Shown: positions 8,346 to 16,676 of the stretch, piece after piece
Position numbering within the stretch: position 1 is the stretch's first letter
How the letters are laid out: the number at the start of each line of letters is the position of its first letter
Source: Lutibacter sp.
Lineage (GTDB): Bacteria; Bacteroidota; Bacteroidia; Flavobacteriales; Flavobacteriaceae
Length of the DNA stretch: 64,000 nt
Assembly (NCBI GenBank): GCA_030683995.1
Contig: JAUXPH010000045.1
Span: 62,001-126,000, forward strand
Direction: 5' to 3'
Notes under the pieces: model-generated
The model's database searches: none
What the model was told of the DNA's origin: nothing
The model's input: only the letters and a program-made list of their open reading frames with translations
Made by a program: the position numbers and the translations under genes

Positions 8346-10790
8346 ATGAAAAAAATTGTATTTCTATTTATATTAAGCATCATCACTTTAAGTTTAGGAG
8401 CAACAAACGCCGATCCTCTTGAAAAAATTATGTTAACGGGAAAAGTAATTGATAAGGATACCAAACAACCTTTGGAATATGCCACTATAGTCATTAAATC
8501 TCTAGATGGAAAAATCATAACCGGCGGTATTACCGATGTAAAAGGAGAATTTAATATTCAGGTAGTAAAAGGTATTTATGATATCTCCATCGAATTTATT
8601 TCCTTTAAATCAAAAACTTTTAAAAACAAAGAGATTGCCGGCAATACCGATTTAGGCACAATTATCCTGGAAGTTGATGCACAAACTTTAAATGAAGTTG
8701 AAATTATTGCGGAGAAAAGCACGGTTGAAATTAGATTGGACAAAAAAATATACAACGTTGGGAAAGACATGACCGTAAAAGGCGGAACTGCCAGCGATGT
8801 TTTAGACAATGTTCCTTCGGTTTCTGTGGATGTGGAAGGAAACGTAAGTTTGCGCGGCAGTGAAAATGTACGAATTTTAATCAACGGAAAGCCATCGGGT
8901 TTGGTTGGTATGAGCAGTACAGATGCGCTGCGCCAATTGCCGGCCGATGCGATTGAAAAAGTGGAAGTTATTACAAGCCCGTCTGCGCGTTACGATGCAG
9001 AAGGAACTGCAGGAATCTTAAATATCATCCTCAGAAAAGGAAAAGCAAACGGATTTAACGGCTCTGTTTCTGCTTCCGCAGGAATTCCTGATAATTATGG
9101 TTTATCGGCCAATTTAAATTACAGAACAAACAAAGCCAATTATTTTGGAAGTGGCGGTTACAATTACAGAAATGCGCCCGGAAGCTCTAAAAGAGATGTT
9201 ATTAATCTATTTCCTTCGGTAAACACGCCAGACTTTAGAAATGAGACTACTGATATGGACCGAAAAAACAACAATTACAATGCAAGATTCGGAACAGAAT
9301 ATTTTTTAACAGATAAAACTTCAGTGACAGGAACCGTTTTGTATCGTGAATCTAGCGGAGAAAATGTAGCTACAAATACAAGTAAAGAATACGACGCCAA
9401 TAAAAATTTGACCCGAACAAAAATTAGGGTTGAAGATCAGGAAAGTGATGGAAAAACTACTGAATATGCATTAAACTTTATGCACAATTTTAATAAAGAC
9501 GGTCATAAATTAACGATTGATTATCAATATGAAAACAGCACAGAAAACAACAGTGCTTTTATTAATGACCGAATTATTTTTCCTTCAGCGTTGGTAAATA
9601 ATCCTGAAAGAAATTCAACCGACAATGAAACAAAAAATACACTGATAAAAAGTGATTACGTATTGCCTTTGGGAAAAAATACACAATTTGAATTTGGATT
9701 TAACGCCAATTTAAACAAATTAACTTCAGATTATTTGGTTGAAGAATTTAATCCGGGCACAAACCAATTTGTAAACAATACCAATTTTTCCAATACGCTG
9801 AATTTTGAGCAAAATGTTTATTCCTTATACTCACAATATGGCAAAAAAATAAATAAGTTTTCTTATTTGCTTGGTGTAAGGATGGAAAATACCGACAGAA
9901 AAATTAATTTGCTGCAAACCAATGAAAATTTCGACAAAAATTTCACAGAGTTCTTTCCTACAGTAAATTTAGGATTGGAATTGAGTGATTCTGAGAACCT
10001 GACATTGGGGTACAACAGAAGGTTAGGCCGAGCAGGACACTGGTTTTTAAATCCGTTTGAATCGAGAACAAGTGAAACCAATGTCAGAAAAGGAAATGTT
10101 GATCTAGACCCAACCAATACAAACGCTTTTGATTTTGGCTATTTAAAAAGATGGGAAAAATTAACCTTAAACACTTCACTATATTATCAACACGCCATTA
10201 ACAATATTGAAATGATACAAATGGATGAAGTAAGAAATGTAAATGGCGTTCCAACAGATATTATCATTAGCTCTCCTATTAATTTAAGCTCACAAGACCG
10301 TTATGGTTTTGAATTTACCACAAATTACAACCCAATTAAATGGTGGAAAATCACCAACAGTTTCAACTTTTTCAAATCGGTGACTGATGGAGAATTTAAC
10401 GGTAAAAATTATGATAATGAAAATGTAAGCTGGTTTACACGTTTGGAATCTCGTATTTCATTGCCAGGCAAAATAGATTGGCAAACCAGCGGTATGTACC
10501 GTGGCCCGTCAGAATCTGCTTATAACAAAACCAAAGGAATGTTTGGCGTTAATTTGGCTTTCAGTAAAGATGTTTTAAAAGAAAAAGGCACATTGGCGCT
10601 AAACGTGAGCGACGTTTTTAACACCAGAAAGCGTGTATCCACAAACTATACGGACAGAACGATTATGGAGAGTGAATTTCAATGGAGAAAAAGACAGGTG
10701 ATGTTGAATTTTACCTATAGATTTAACGAGAAAAAGAAACCACAAAGACAACAAAGAGAAGAAAATGGCGGTGAAGAAGGTATGTTTTAA
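8346..10790 (+). CDS. Outer-membrane beta-barrel, TonB-receptor-like (OMP_b-brl_3 type)
   Basis: An 814-residue paralogue of the 5361 gene with the same order of parts: signal peptide (about 1-22), carboxypeptidase-regulatory-like domain (TGKVIDKDTKQPLEYATI), plug-like domain (DVLDNVPSVSVDVEGNVSLRG, RILINGKPSG, EKVEVITSPSARYDAEGTAGILNI) and a barrel ending NFTYRFNEKKK. This copy keeps the canonical SARYDAEGTAGI plug segment, which the first copy has altered. The C-terminal tail is charged and Gln/Glu-rich. It has its own promoter and a strong terminator, so it is a single-gene unit. Ligand unknown. Confidence 0.88.
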   Translation: MKKIVFLFILSIITLSLGATNADPLEKIMLTGKVIDKDTKQPLEYATIVIKSLDGKIITGGITDVKGEFNIQVVKGIYDISIEFISFKSKTFKNKEIAGNTDLGTIILEVDAQTLNEVEIIAEKSTVEIRLDKKIYNVGKDMTVKGGTASDVLDNVPSVSVDVEGNVSLRGSENVRILINGKPSGLVGMSSTDALRQLPADAIEKVEVITSPSARYDAEGTAGILNIILRKGKANGFNGSVSASAGIPDNYGLSANLNYRTNKANYFGSGGYNYRNAPGSSKRDVINLFPSVNTPDFRNETTDMDRKNNNYNARFGTEYFLTDKTSVTGTVLYRESSGENVATNTSKEYDANKNLTRTKIRVEDQESDGKTTEYALNFMHNFNKDGHKLTIDYQYENSTENNSAFINDRIIFPSALVNNPERNSTDNETKNTLIKSDYVLPLGKNTQFEFGFNANLNKLTSDYLVEEFNPGTNQFVNNTNFSNTLNFEQNVYSLYSQYGKKINKFSYLLGVRMENTDRKINLLQTNENFDKNFTEFFPTVNLGLELSDSENLTLGYNRRLGRAGHWFLNPFESRTSETNVRKGNVDLDPTNTNAFDFGYLKRWEKLTLNTSLYYQHAINNIEMIQMDEVRNVNGVPTDIIISSPINLSSQDRYGFEFTTNYNPIKWWKITNSFNFFKSVTDGEFNGKNYDNENVSWFTRLESRISLPGKIDWQTSGMYRGPSESAYNKTKGMFGVNLAFSKDVLKEKGTLALNVSDVFNTRKRVSTNYTDRTIMESEFQWRKRQVMLNFTYRFNEKKKPQRQQREENGGEEGMF

Positions 10791-10810
10791 ACATTACAAA
10801 ATACAAAAAA

Positions 10811-10837
10811 GGGCAATTTTTCAATTGCCCTTTTTTT
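10811..10837 (+). terminator. Rho-independent terminator
   Basis: GGGCAATT (10811-10818), a 4-nt loop, then AATTGCCC (10823-10830) followed by seven T. It lies 20 bp after the stop of the OMP gene. Confidence 0.92.
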
Positions 10838-10855
10838 ATACCATATAATTAAATA

Positions 10856-11026
10856 TTATTCTTTTTTAGCTGCCGCTTTGTCTTCTTTTCTATATTTCCA
10901 TGATTCTTTAAAATAACCAAATAACCAATAAGGGATTACAAAGGTTATTAAAAAAATCATTAACCAAAATCCCATCGTAAAAATGGATAAGAAAACTAAA
11001 AATCCTGAAAACTGCGATAAATCCAT
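10856..11026 (-). CDS. Small membrane protein, 56 aa, unknown function
   Basis: An ATG at 11026 opens a 56-codon frame encoding MDLSQFSGFLVFLSIF, then TMGFWLMIFLITFVIPYWLF, then a basic, Lys-rich tail ending KAAAKKE. One or two hydrophobic segments cover about residues 6-36, with a cytoplasmic charged tail. The amino-acid pattern (start, membrane span, aromatic interface, positive tail) is that of a real small membrane protein, but no family is recognised. The stop lies 18 bp from the terminator of the convergent OMP gene. Confidence 0.65.
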   Translation of the reverse strand: MDLSQFSGFLVFLSIFTMGFWLMIFLITFVIPYWLFGYFKESWKYRKEDKAAAKKE

Positions 11027-11129
11027 AACTATTTAATGTTGTTTTTTAATAATCACAAAAATAGTGTTTATTTTGAATTTAGCGCAATCTTTTGTTTTTT
11101 TTTATAATTAAAAAAATAGCGCTCTTTTT

Positions 11130-11173
11130 AACAAAAAAAAGACACCAAACAAACAAAGTTCCTTGGTGTCTTT
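11130..11173 (-). terminator. Terminator of the fumarase gene
   Basis: Arms AAAGACACCAA (11138-11148) and TTGGTGTCTTT (11163-11173) are perfectly complementary. On the minus strand the stem is followed by a T run (11130-11140). It lies 26 bp past the fumarase stop. Confidence 0.88.
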
Positions 11174-11199
11174 AATTTATAAATCTTGTTTTTGATAGA

Positions 11200-12807
11200 T
11201 TATTTAAATTCTGCGAAGAAATCATTCCCCTTATCATCTACCAATAAGAATGCAGGAAAGTTTTCAATCCTTATCTTACGAACCGCTTCCATTCCTAATT
11301 CTGGGAAATCAACCACTTCAACAGATTTAATACTTTCTTTTGCTAAAATTGCTGCAGGTCCTCCAATAGAACCAAGATAAAAACCACCATTTGCTTTACA
11401 AGCATCTGTTACTTGCTGTGAGCGGTTCCCTTTTGCTACCATTACCATACTGCCACCTGCTTTTTGGAAAGCATCTACATAAGGATCCATACGACCTGCT
11501 GTTGTTGGCCCAAAACTGCCAGAAGCCATTCCTTTAGGTGTTTTTGCCGGTCCTGCATAGTACACAGGATGATCTTTAAAGTATTGTGGCATTTCTTCGC
11601 CATTTGCCAGCATTTCACTGATTCTTGCGTGTGCCATATCACGAGCAACAATTAATGTTCCTCTTAGGCTGAAACGTGTTTTTACAGGATATTTTGAAAG
11701 TTCCTCACGTATTTTATCCATTGGCTGATCCAAATCTAACTCAATAGCATCCTTTAAGTGTGGTGCTTCTTTTGGTAAGAATTGTCCAGGATTTTTTTCT
11801 AATTCTTCAATAAAAATACCTTCTTCAGTAATTTTACCTTTTACATTGCGATCGGCACTACAGCTAACACCCAATCCTACCGGACAAGATGCGGCATGAC
11901 GCGGCAAACGAATTACACGTACATCGTGCACAAAATATTTACCGCCAAATTGAGCTCCCACTCCACATTCCTGACAAATCTTTGTGATTTTTTCTTCCCA
12001 TTCAAGGTCACGAAAAGCTTGACCGCCATCGTTGCCTTCAGTTGGTAAGTGATCCAGATAACCTGCCGATGCTTTCTTTACAGTTGCTAAGTTAGCTTCA
12101 GCCGAAGTTCCGCCAACAACAAATGCTAAATGGTAAGGAGGACATGCTGAAGTTCCTAAATCCATAATATGTTGCTTCACAAAGTTGGTTAAGTTTTCTT
12201 CAGTTAATAAAGACTTGGTCATTTGATACAAGTATGTTTTATTGGCTGAACCTCCACCTTTTGTTATAAATAAGAATTCATATTTATTACCTGTTGCACT
12301 ATAAATATCAATTTGAGCAGGAAGGTTATTTCCTGAATTTTTCTCTTCTAACATTGTTAGAGGAACAATTTGAGAAAAACGAAGATTGTCCGTTTGAAAA
12401 GTATTAAACACTCCTTTTGAAATGTATTCTGCATCATCAACCCCAGTGTATACATCTTCCCCTTTTTTAGCCATACAAATTGCGGTACCTGTATCTTGGC
12501 AAGTAGGCAATTCGCCCTCAGCCGTTACCATTTGATTTAACAACATGGTATAAGCAACAAAACGGTCGTTATCTGTAGCCTCTGGATCTTTAAGAATTGT
12601 CTCTAATTTTTTTAAATGAGAAGCCCGCAGATAGAAAGACACATCATGATATGCTGCTTGTGAAAGTAACTCAAGACCTTCTGGCGCTACTTTTAAAATT
12701 TTTCGACCATCATAATCTACTACAGAAACATGATCTTTGGTTAACAAACGATACTTTGTGGTGTCTTTCGTAATAGGAAACGGCTTTTGGTATTTAAATT
12801 CAGACAT
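11200..12807 (-). CDS. Class I (iron-sulfur) fumarate hydratase
   Basis: Interconverts fumarate and L-malate in the TCA cycle, using an oxygen-sensitive [4Fe-4S] cluster. The 535 residues match the one-polypeptide class I enzymes (FumA/FumB type). Cluster cysteines corresponding to the E. coli set are Cys103 (PTCQDTGTA), Cys222 (TSACPPYH) and Cys316 (GVSCSADRN). The C-terminal beta-type part includes the block [20 protein letters not shown]-like segment (about 420-445). A minus-strand TATATTTG box (12845-12852) lies 37 bp before the ATG, and a terminator follows, so the gene is monocistronic. Confidence 0.95.
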   Translation of the reverse strand: MSEFKYQKPFPITKDTTKYRLLTKDHVSVVDYDGRKILKVAPEGLELLSQAAYHDVSFYLRASHLKKLETILKDPEATDNDRFVAYTMLLNQMVTAEGELPTCQDTGTAICMAKKGEDVYTGVDDAEYISKGVFNTFQTDNLRFSQIVPLTMLEEKNSGNNLPAQIDIYSATGNKYEFLFITKGGGSANKTYLYQMTKSLLTEENLTNFVKQHIMDLGTSACPPYHLAFVVGGTSAEANLATVKKASAGYLDHLPTEGNDGGQAFRDLEWEEKITKICQECGVGAQFGGKYFVHDVRVIRLPRHAASCPVGLGVSCSADRNVKGKITEEGIFIEELEKNPGQFLPKEAPHLKDAIELDLDQPMDKIREELSKYPVKTRFSLRGTLIVARDMAHARISEMLANGEEMPQYFKDHPVYYAGPAKTPKGMASGSFGPTTAGRMDPYVDAFQKAGGSMVMVAKGNRSQQVTDACKANGGFYLGSIGGPAAILAKESIKSVEVVDFPELGMEAVRKIRIENFPAFLLVDDKGNDFFAEFK

Positions 12808-12844
12808 TTTATATAATTTTATTGTAATTCAATATAAACTCTTA

Positions 12845-12852
12845 CAAATATA
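12845..12852 (-). promoter_or_regulatory. -7 promoter box of the fumarase gene
   Basis: Read on the minus strand this is TATATTTG, an exact TAnnTTTG match, 37 bp before the fumarase start. Confidence 0.6.
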
Positions 12853-12975
12853 CAATGGATGATGAAAATAGTAGGTAGAAAATAGGTTTATTTATTCCAT
12901 TTTCTTTTGCTTAACAATAAGGATAAAAAGATTTTTATAGCCACTTTCTTTATGTTTTTTAAATACTTAACATTA

Positions 12976-13205
12976 TTGTCCGGTTAAATTTTTCAAAACA
13001 ATCAGGTCGCCCCGATGGGGCTTTAATTACTGAATTTTTCCGTTTTTCTACAAACATTTCGCTCCTATGGAGCTTTTTTAGTCCCAGAGGGACGAACTGT
13101 TTGTAGAAAATAGATTTTCAAAAAACAAGCCCCATCGGGGCGACCTGTTTGTTAAGGCCGATTAAGATTAGGATTGTTAAATTGCAATGAATTTTTACCG
13201 GACAA
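12976..13205. repeat. Composite palindromic repeat element with nested hairpins
   Basis: A nested inverted-repeat element fills most of this non-coding stretch. Long arms of 20 bp (13004-13023 and 13127-13146) are perfectly complementary, and each arm is itself a hairpin (GCCCCGATGGGGC). Inside them, 13-bp arms TTTTCTACAAACA/TGTTTGTAGAAAA (13044-13056, 13098-13110) enclose two further hairpins, GCTCCTATGGAGC (13061-13073) and GTCCCAGAGGGAC (13081-13093). An outer TTGTCCGGT/ACCGGACAA pair (12976-12984, 13197-13205) brackets the whole. No transposase is present. It looks like a non-autonomous element of the REP/RAYT type or similar. Confidence 0.8.
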
Positions 13206-13217
13206 CAATGATTTTAA

Positions 13218-13256
13218 ATAAACACCTGTGCTTTTTTAATATGAACAGGTGTTTAT
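13218..13256. other. Strong hairpin, possible terminator
   Basis: Twelve-bp perfect arms ATAAACACCTGT (13218-13229) and ACAGGTGTTTAT (13245-13256) with a 15-nt loop. Neither strand has a clean T tail, so its role is uncertain. A weaker stem (AAACTACC/GGTAGTTT, 13309-13341) follows and is trailed by a T/C-rich run. Confidence 0.5.
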
Positions 13257-13412
13257 CTTATTTTCTAAAGTGCTTTTCTAGTTTTCTAAGGTTGAATGCT
13301 AATCTTATAAACTACCCCCAAGTTTTGTTTGAAGGTAGTTTTCTTCTTTTTCTTTTGTTTTATCGCAATTTTCCAATAGTTTTTTCATAGCTTTTATAGT
13401 AAATGTGAATTG

Positions 13413-13547
13413 TTAAATGGATGTAAAAGCGGTGAACAAAATGTACAAGCTTGAAAGCATCACAAAAAGCATGATTAAACCGATGAGTACAATTTGGGTA
13501 GTTTTCTGCTGAATTTGTTTAAGGGTGATTTGAATTATCTTCTTCAT
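13413..13547 (-). CDS. Very small predicted membrane peptide, 44 aa
   Basis: An ATG at 13547 opens a 44-codon frame: a basic N-terminus (MKKIIQITLKQIQQKTTQ), then one hydrophobic span (IVLIGLIMLFVMLSSLYILF) and a short tail. The positive-inside charge pattern and clean single span suggest a real small membrane protein. The distance to the divergent gene at 13680 leaves 132 bp for promoters. No family is recognised, and chance occurrence in AT-rich DNA cannot be excluded. Confidence 0.45.
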   Translation of the reverse strand: MKKIIQITLKQIQQKTTQIVLIGLIMLFVMLSSLYILFTAFTSI

Positions 13548-13667
13548 AACGCTTTAATTTTTTAAAATCAAAATGATAAGGCAAATTTAAAAATATGATT
13601 TGATTGATCATATTCTCGCATTATAATGAGATGATTATTTTTTTTATCTCACAAACACTATTTTGTG

Positions 13668-13675
13668 TATATTTG
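13668..13675 (+). promoter_or_regulatory. -7 box four bases before a start codon
   Basis: TATATTTG is an exact TAnnTTTG match and ends only 4 bp before the ATG at 13680. This predicts a transcript starting at or next to the start codon (leaderless), unless the box is coincidental. Confidence 0.5.
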
Positions 13676-13679
13676 AGCT

Positions 13680-15056
13680 ATGGTGCTAAAGAAGAAGTTA
13701 TTATCCGCAGTTTTACTGTTGTTTGCAAATCTGTTGTTTTCCCAATCGGTTTATGTGGGAAAATATAATGAAATATCCAACACTTCATTGGATAGCGCAA
13801 ACAATACCATCTTCGTATTTTTTAAGGATTACTACAAAAAAATTGATCTCGAAACTTTTGAAATCGACAGCGTAAAAATTGTTGTTGACCCTCAATTTGA
13901 ATTTAAGGGTGCTTATCCGGTATTGGTGAATTCAAACTATTATTTTGTAAATACTCATGGCGGAATTGTTTACAAATTGCAGAATGATACGATTAAGCGA
14001 ATAGACAATTCCTTTAACCACAAAATGCAAATCAATTCTAACATCTTTGTTTATGATGATAAAATTGTTAGGTATGGCGGTTATGGTTTTTGGAGTGCCC
14101 GAAATTTTTTCACGTATTTTGATACAGATTTGTTGGAGTGGGAAACCATAAGTCCGGTTAATTCTAAAGAAGTGCCCAAAGGAACTTTTGATGGATTGTT
14201 TCTATTGGACAAAGATGACGCTTATATTTTTAACGGCAAAAGTATTGACGATTTTAACAAGACGGACATGTATTTTAACAATGAAGTGTGGAAATACAAT
14301 TTTAAATTGAAAACTTGGAGTTATTTGGGAACGAGTGACGTAATTGATTTATCCAATCTTGGCCATCCAATACGTTATAAAAAATCTTTATTGATGATTT
14401 ATACCAATGGAATATCAACCATAGATATAGGCAATAACAAACACATAAAATTTAGACATGGCAAATATTCCTATAATGTATTACATTCTTTACATCATTA
14501 TTTTTTGAATGATCGCTTTTATTTTTTCTTTTTTAGCAGAGAAAATAATAATAATGTATATTTCAGAAGTGCCAGTGAAAATGAATTTATAGGAGATATT
14601 ATTTCCACAGAATCATTTTACACCAATCATAATTTCTTAAAGGGGTCATTTTCATTGGTTGCATTTTTGATGTTCAGTGCTTTGTTGGCTAATTTTGGAT
14701 TTAAGCAATTCAAAAAAAGGAAGAAAATTGTTTTGTTGGATAATGGCATGCGTTATCAAAATAAATTTATTGAGTTTGATGAAAAAGCGATGAAAATTTT
14801 GCAATTGTTAGTTTCCGACGAAGCGGTGAGCTCTCATAAAATTCTAAATATTGTGGAAGAAAGCCAATATAGCCCTGCCCATAATGAGCGAATAAAAGTG
14901 CAGAAACTCGATGAAATTAACCTAAAAATTAAAACGTTGATTGGTTTAAGCAATGATATTATCCAATCAAAAAAATCGGAAGTTGACAAAAGAATACGAC
15001 AGTATTTTATCAATAAGAATTTGTTCTTTCTGTCTAAAAAAGACCGCTTAAAATAA
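13680..15056 (+). CDS. Predicted single-pass transmembrane regulator: exported beta-propeller-like domain plus cytoplasmic helical domain
   Basis: 458 residues in three parts. A signal peptide (about 1-21) precedes an exported region (to about 320) with repeated short beta units such as DIDLETFEID-like and VWKYNFKLKTWSYLG, which resembles Kelch-type propeller blades. One transmembrane helix (SLVAFLMFSALLANFGF) is followed by a stop-transfer KKRKK. The last 110 residues are cytoplasmic: a short beta hairpin (DNGMRYQNKFIEFDEKAMKI) and helices resembling a winged-helix DNA-binding or output domain. I infer a one-component sensor that reads the periplasm and acts in the cytoplasm. The output domain assignment is tentative and no target is evident. 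Confidence 0.6.
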   Translation: MVLKKKLLSAVLLLFANLLFSQSVYVGKYNEISNTSLDSANNTIFVFFKDYYKKIDLETFEIDSVKIVVDPQFEFKGAYPVLVNSNYYFVNTHGGIVYKLQNDTIKRIDNSFNHKMQINSNIFVYDDKIVRYGGYGFWSARNFFTYFDTDLLEWETISPVNSKEVPKGTFDGLFLLDKDDAYIFNGKSIDDFNKTDMYFNNEVWKYNFKLKTWSYLGTSDVIDLSNLGHPIRYKKSLLMIYTNGISTIDIGNNKHIKFRHGKYSYNVLHSLHHYFLNDRFYFFFFSRENNNNVYFRSASENEFIGDIISTESFYTNHNFLKGSFSLVAFLMFSALLANFGFKQFKKRKKIVLLDNGMRYQNKFIEFDEKAMKILQLLVSDEAVSSHKILNIVEESQYSPAHNERIKVQKLDEINLKIKTLIGLSNDIIQSKKSEVDKRIRQYFINKNLFFLSKKDRLK

Positions 15057-15131
15057 TTTGCAATCCCACAAATTAAGTAATGTCGGCTATTTGCAATTTT
15101 TTTAGCAAATTTGCACACCTATATTTTATAA

Positions 15132-15866
15132 ATGACTAAAAACACACTTCCTGTTTCAAACGATCACGAACAAGAGCAATTATTGCTTAAAGCCAAAATT
15201 ATTTTTTTGCAAAAAGAATTGAATGATATTGAACAAAAAACTAATGCTTTTGAGGCTGTTTTGCGTTCGCATTTAATTGATGAACTTATTGAAGAACAGG
15301 AGTTAACGGTTCTTTACAAAAAAGTGCAACTGGCAAAAAAGGAGAAACGCTTTGCACAAAAAAAGAAGGGAAAAAACTTTAAGGATTTGGAGGGCCTGAA
15401 AGTGATCGCCAAAAATACTGCAAACACCTCAAGTGATGACGACCAAAAAGAAAAAAAACGCTTGTACAGGGAAGCGATGCTTTTTGTGCATCCCGACAAA
15501 TTTTCGATGCACGACGAAAAAATTGACCTTGCTACAGAAGTGACCACAAAATTGATTGAAATTTACCAAAACGGCAATTTGGCTGAACTTCAAATTTTTC
15601 ATACGCATATTTTTAGCGGGAATGCGTTGATGCATTTTTCTGAAAATTCTGAAAAAATAAGCAATGTTAAAGAAGATTCTTATTTACAAAATGAGGTTGA
15701 AAAATTGGAAAAACAGTTACAAATCGCCAAAACCAAACACACCTATAAAGTGCTGACGGAATATGAAAATCCGCTGACGTTTATAGATGAGTTAAAGGAA
15801 TATTATCAGGACCGAATTTTTAAACTTAAAAAACGAACCAGAAAAGCCAATATGTTTGATTTGTAG
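15132..15866 (+). CDS. Coiled-coil protein with a J-domain-like segment
   Basis: A 244-residue cytoplasmic protein with no signal peptide. The N-terminal 110 residues are charged coiled coil. Residues of about 118-150 read YREAMLFVHPDKF, then IDLATEVTTKLIEIYQNGN, which follows the J-domain pattern of helix II, the HPD motif and helix III. The segment is internal, not N-terminal as in DnaJ, and helix I is not clear. It ends with another coiled coil (EVEKLEKQLQIAKTK). A role as a DnaK co-chaperone is possible but unproven. It lies 75 bp after the transmembrane regulator and may share its transcript. Confidence 0.6.
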   Translation: MTKNTLPVSNDHEQEQLLLKAKIIFLQKELNDIEQKTNAFEAVLRSHLIDELIEEQELTVLYKKVQLAKKEKRFAQKKKGKNFKDLEGLKVIAKNTANTSSDDDQKEKKRLYREAMLFVHPDKFSMHDEKIDLATEVTTKLIEIYQNGNLAELQIFHTHIFSGNALMHFSENSEKISNVKEDSYLQNEVEKLEKQLQIAKTKHTYKVLTEYENPLTFIDELKEYYQDRIFKLKKRTRKANMFDL

Positions 15867-15932
15867 TGATTTAGTGCAATATATTTATGTTTTTGGAAAT
15901 GGTATTTTGTTTAAAAAAAGTCTTCAATCTGC

Positions 15933-16235
15933 TTAAGCAACATCTTTGTCCTTAAAGTGCTTTATTTCTTTAAACTCATTTTCTTTAATTTCAGTTTCTT
16001 CCTCAATGTCAAAATCATCTTGCAGTCCAAGCCAAAATTTGGCCGAGTTGCCAAAGTACTTACTCAACCTTAAAGCGGTATCGGCCGTTATTCTGCGATT
16101 GCCTTTTAGGATTTCTGAAATACGGGTTTGCGGAATTTTCAAATCCTTAGAAAGTCGATAAGCAGTTATTGCTAAAGGTTCAAGAAATTCGTAAAACAAG
16201 ATTTCGCCTGGGTGTACATTTGCTAATTTTTCCAT
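15933..16235 (-). CDS. higA: HigA-family antitoxin (Xre-type HTH)
   Basis: Antitoxin that binds the HigB toxin and represses the operon. Its 100 residues carry the HigA family opening VHPGEILFYEFLEPLAITAYRL-like pattern and an Xre helix-turn-helix at about 23-60 (YRLSKDLKIPQTRISEILKG, NRRITADTALRLSKYFG), then the family block FWLGLQDDFD. The acidic C-terminus (EEETEIKENEF) may contact the basic toxin. It lies 11 bp downstream of the toxin gene, which is the toxin-first order usual for higBA. Confidence 0.93.
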   Translation of the reverse strand: MEKLANVHPGEILFYEFLEPLAITAYRLSKDLKIPQTRISEILKGNRRITADTALRLSKYFGNSAKFWLGLQDDFDIEEETEIKENEFKEIKHFKDKDVA

Positions 16236-16246
16236 TTTTATGCTTT

Positions 16247-16528
16247 TTAATGATAATCAATTATTTCCGTTTCCTGAGCATTTCCATTTTCCCAAACAAA
16301 AATAATTCGCCATTGTTTATTAATTCGTATACTGTAAAACCTACTTAAATTTCCGGTAAGTTTTTCAAGTCGATTTGATGGAGGAATTCTCAAATCGAGC
16401 ATGTCTTGGGAATTATTGAGCATTCTCAATTTTCGCCTCCCTATATTTTGAATTTCCAAAGGAATTTTTTTTGCCCTAATTCCGTTCCAAATCATTTCAG
16501 TCTCTTTCGATCCAAAGGATATAATCAT
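16247..16528 (-). CDS. higB: HigB-family toxin (RelE superfamily mRNA interferase)
   Basis: Predicted ribosome-dependent mRNA endonuclease of 93 residues. It shows the HigB-1/GraT pattern: opening IISFGSKETEMIWNG, the basic stretch GRRKLRMLNNSQDMLDLRIPP, LEKLTGNLSRFYSIRINKQWRI and the closing strand IIFVWENGNAQETEIIDYH. Basic residues and a near-terminal Asp-Tyr-His fit the RelE-fold active site. It is the first gene of the higBA operon, with a promoter overlapped by an inverted-repeat operator. Confidence 0.93.
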   Translation of the reverse strand: MIISFGSKETEMIWNGIRAKKIPLEIQNIGRRKLRMLNNSQDMLDLRIPPSNRLEKLTGNLSRFYSIRINKQWRIIFVWENGNAQETEIIDYH

Positions 16529-16531
16529 ATC

Positions 16532-16580
16532 TTTTACGTTACTAACGTTAAAAGTAACTAATATATATTGATTCTCAAAA
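16532..16580 (-). promoter_or_regulatory. higBA promoter with overlapping operator
   Basis: On the minus strand TTTTG (16576-16580) is followed 19 bp later by TACTTTTA (16549-16556), a near-consensus -33/-7 pair. An inverted repeat with core ACGTTA-C-TAACGT (16536-16548) and matching T/A flanks (16532-16552) overlaps the -7 box and start site. This is where a HigA dimer would be expected to repress. Confidence 0.7.
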
Positions 16581-16676
16581 TTTTTGTTTCAAAGTCAATG
16601 AGTTAGAAAAAAGTTTAGATTGATTTATAACTTAATAATGGCTTTTATTTTCCTCGAGAAATTTTTTATATTGACA

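Noticed and set aside
13187-13390. A 67-codon plus-strand frame of Phe/Leu-rich residues
   Set aside because: It crosses two hairpins and poly-T stretches; composition is what AT-rich non-coding DNA gives.
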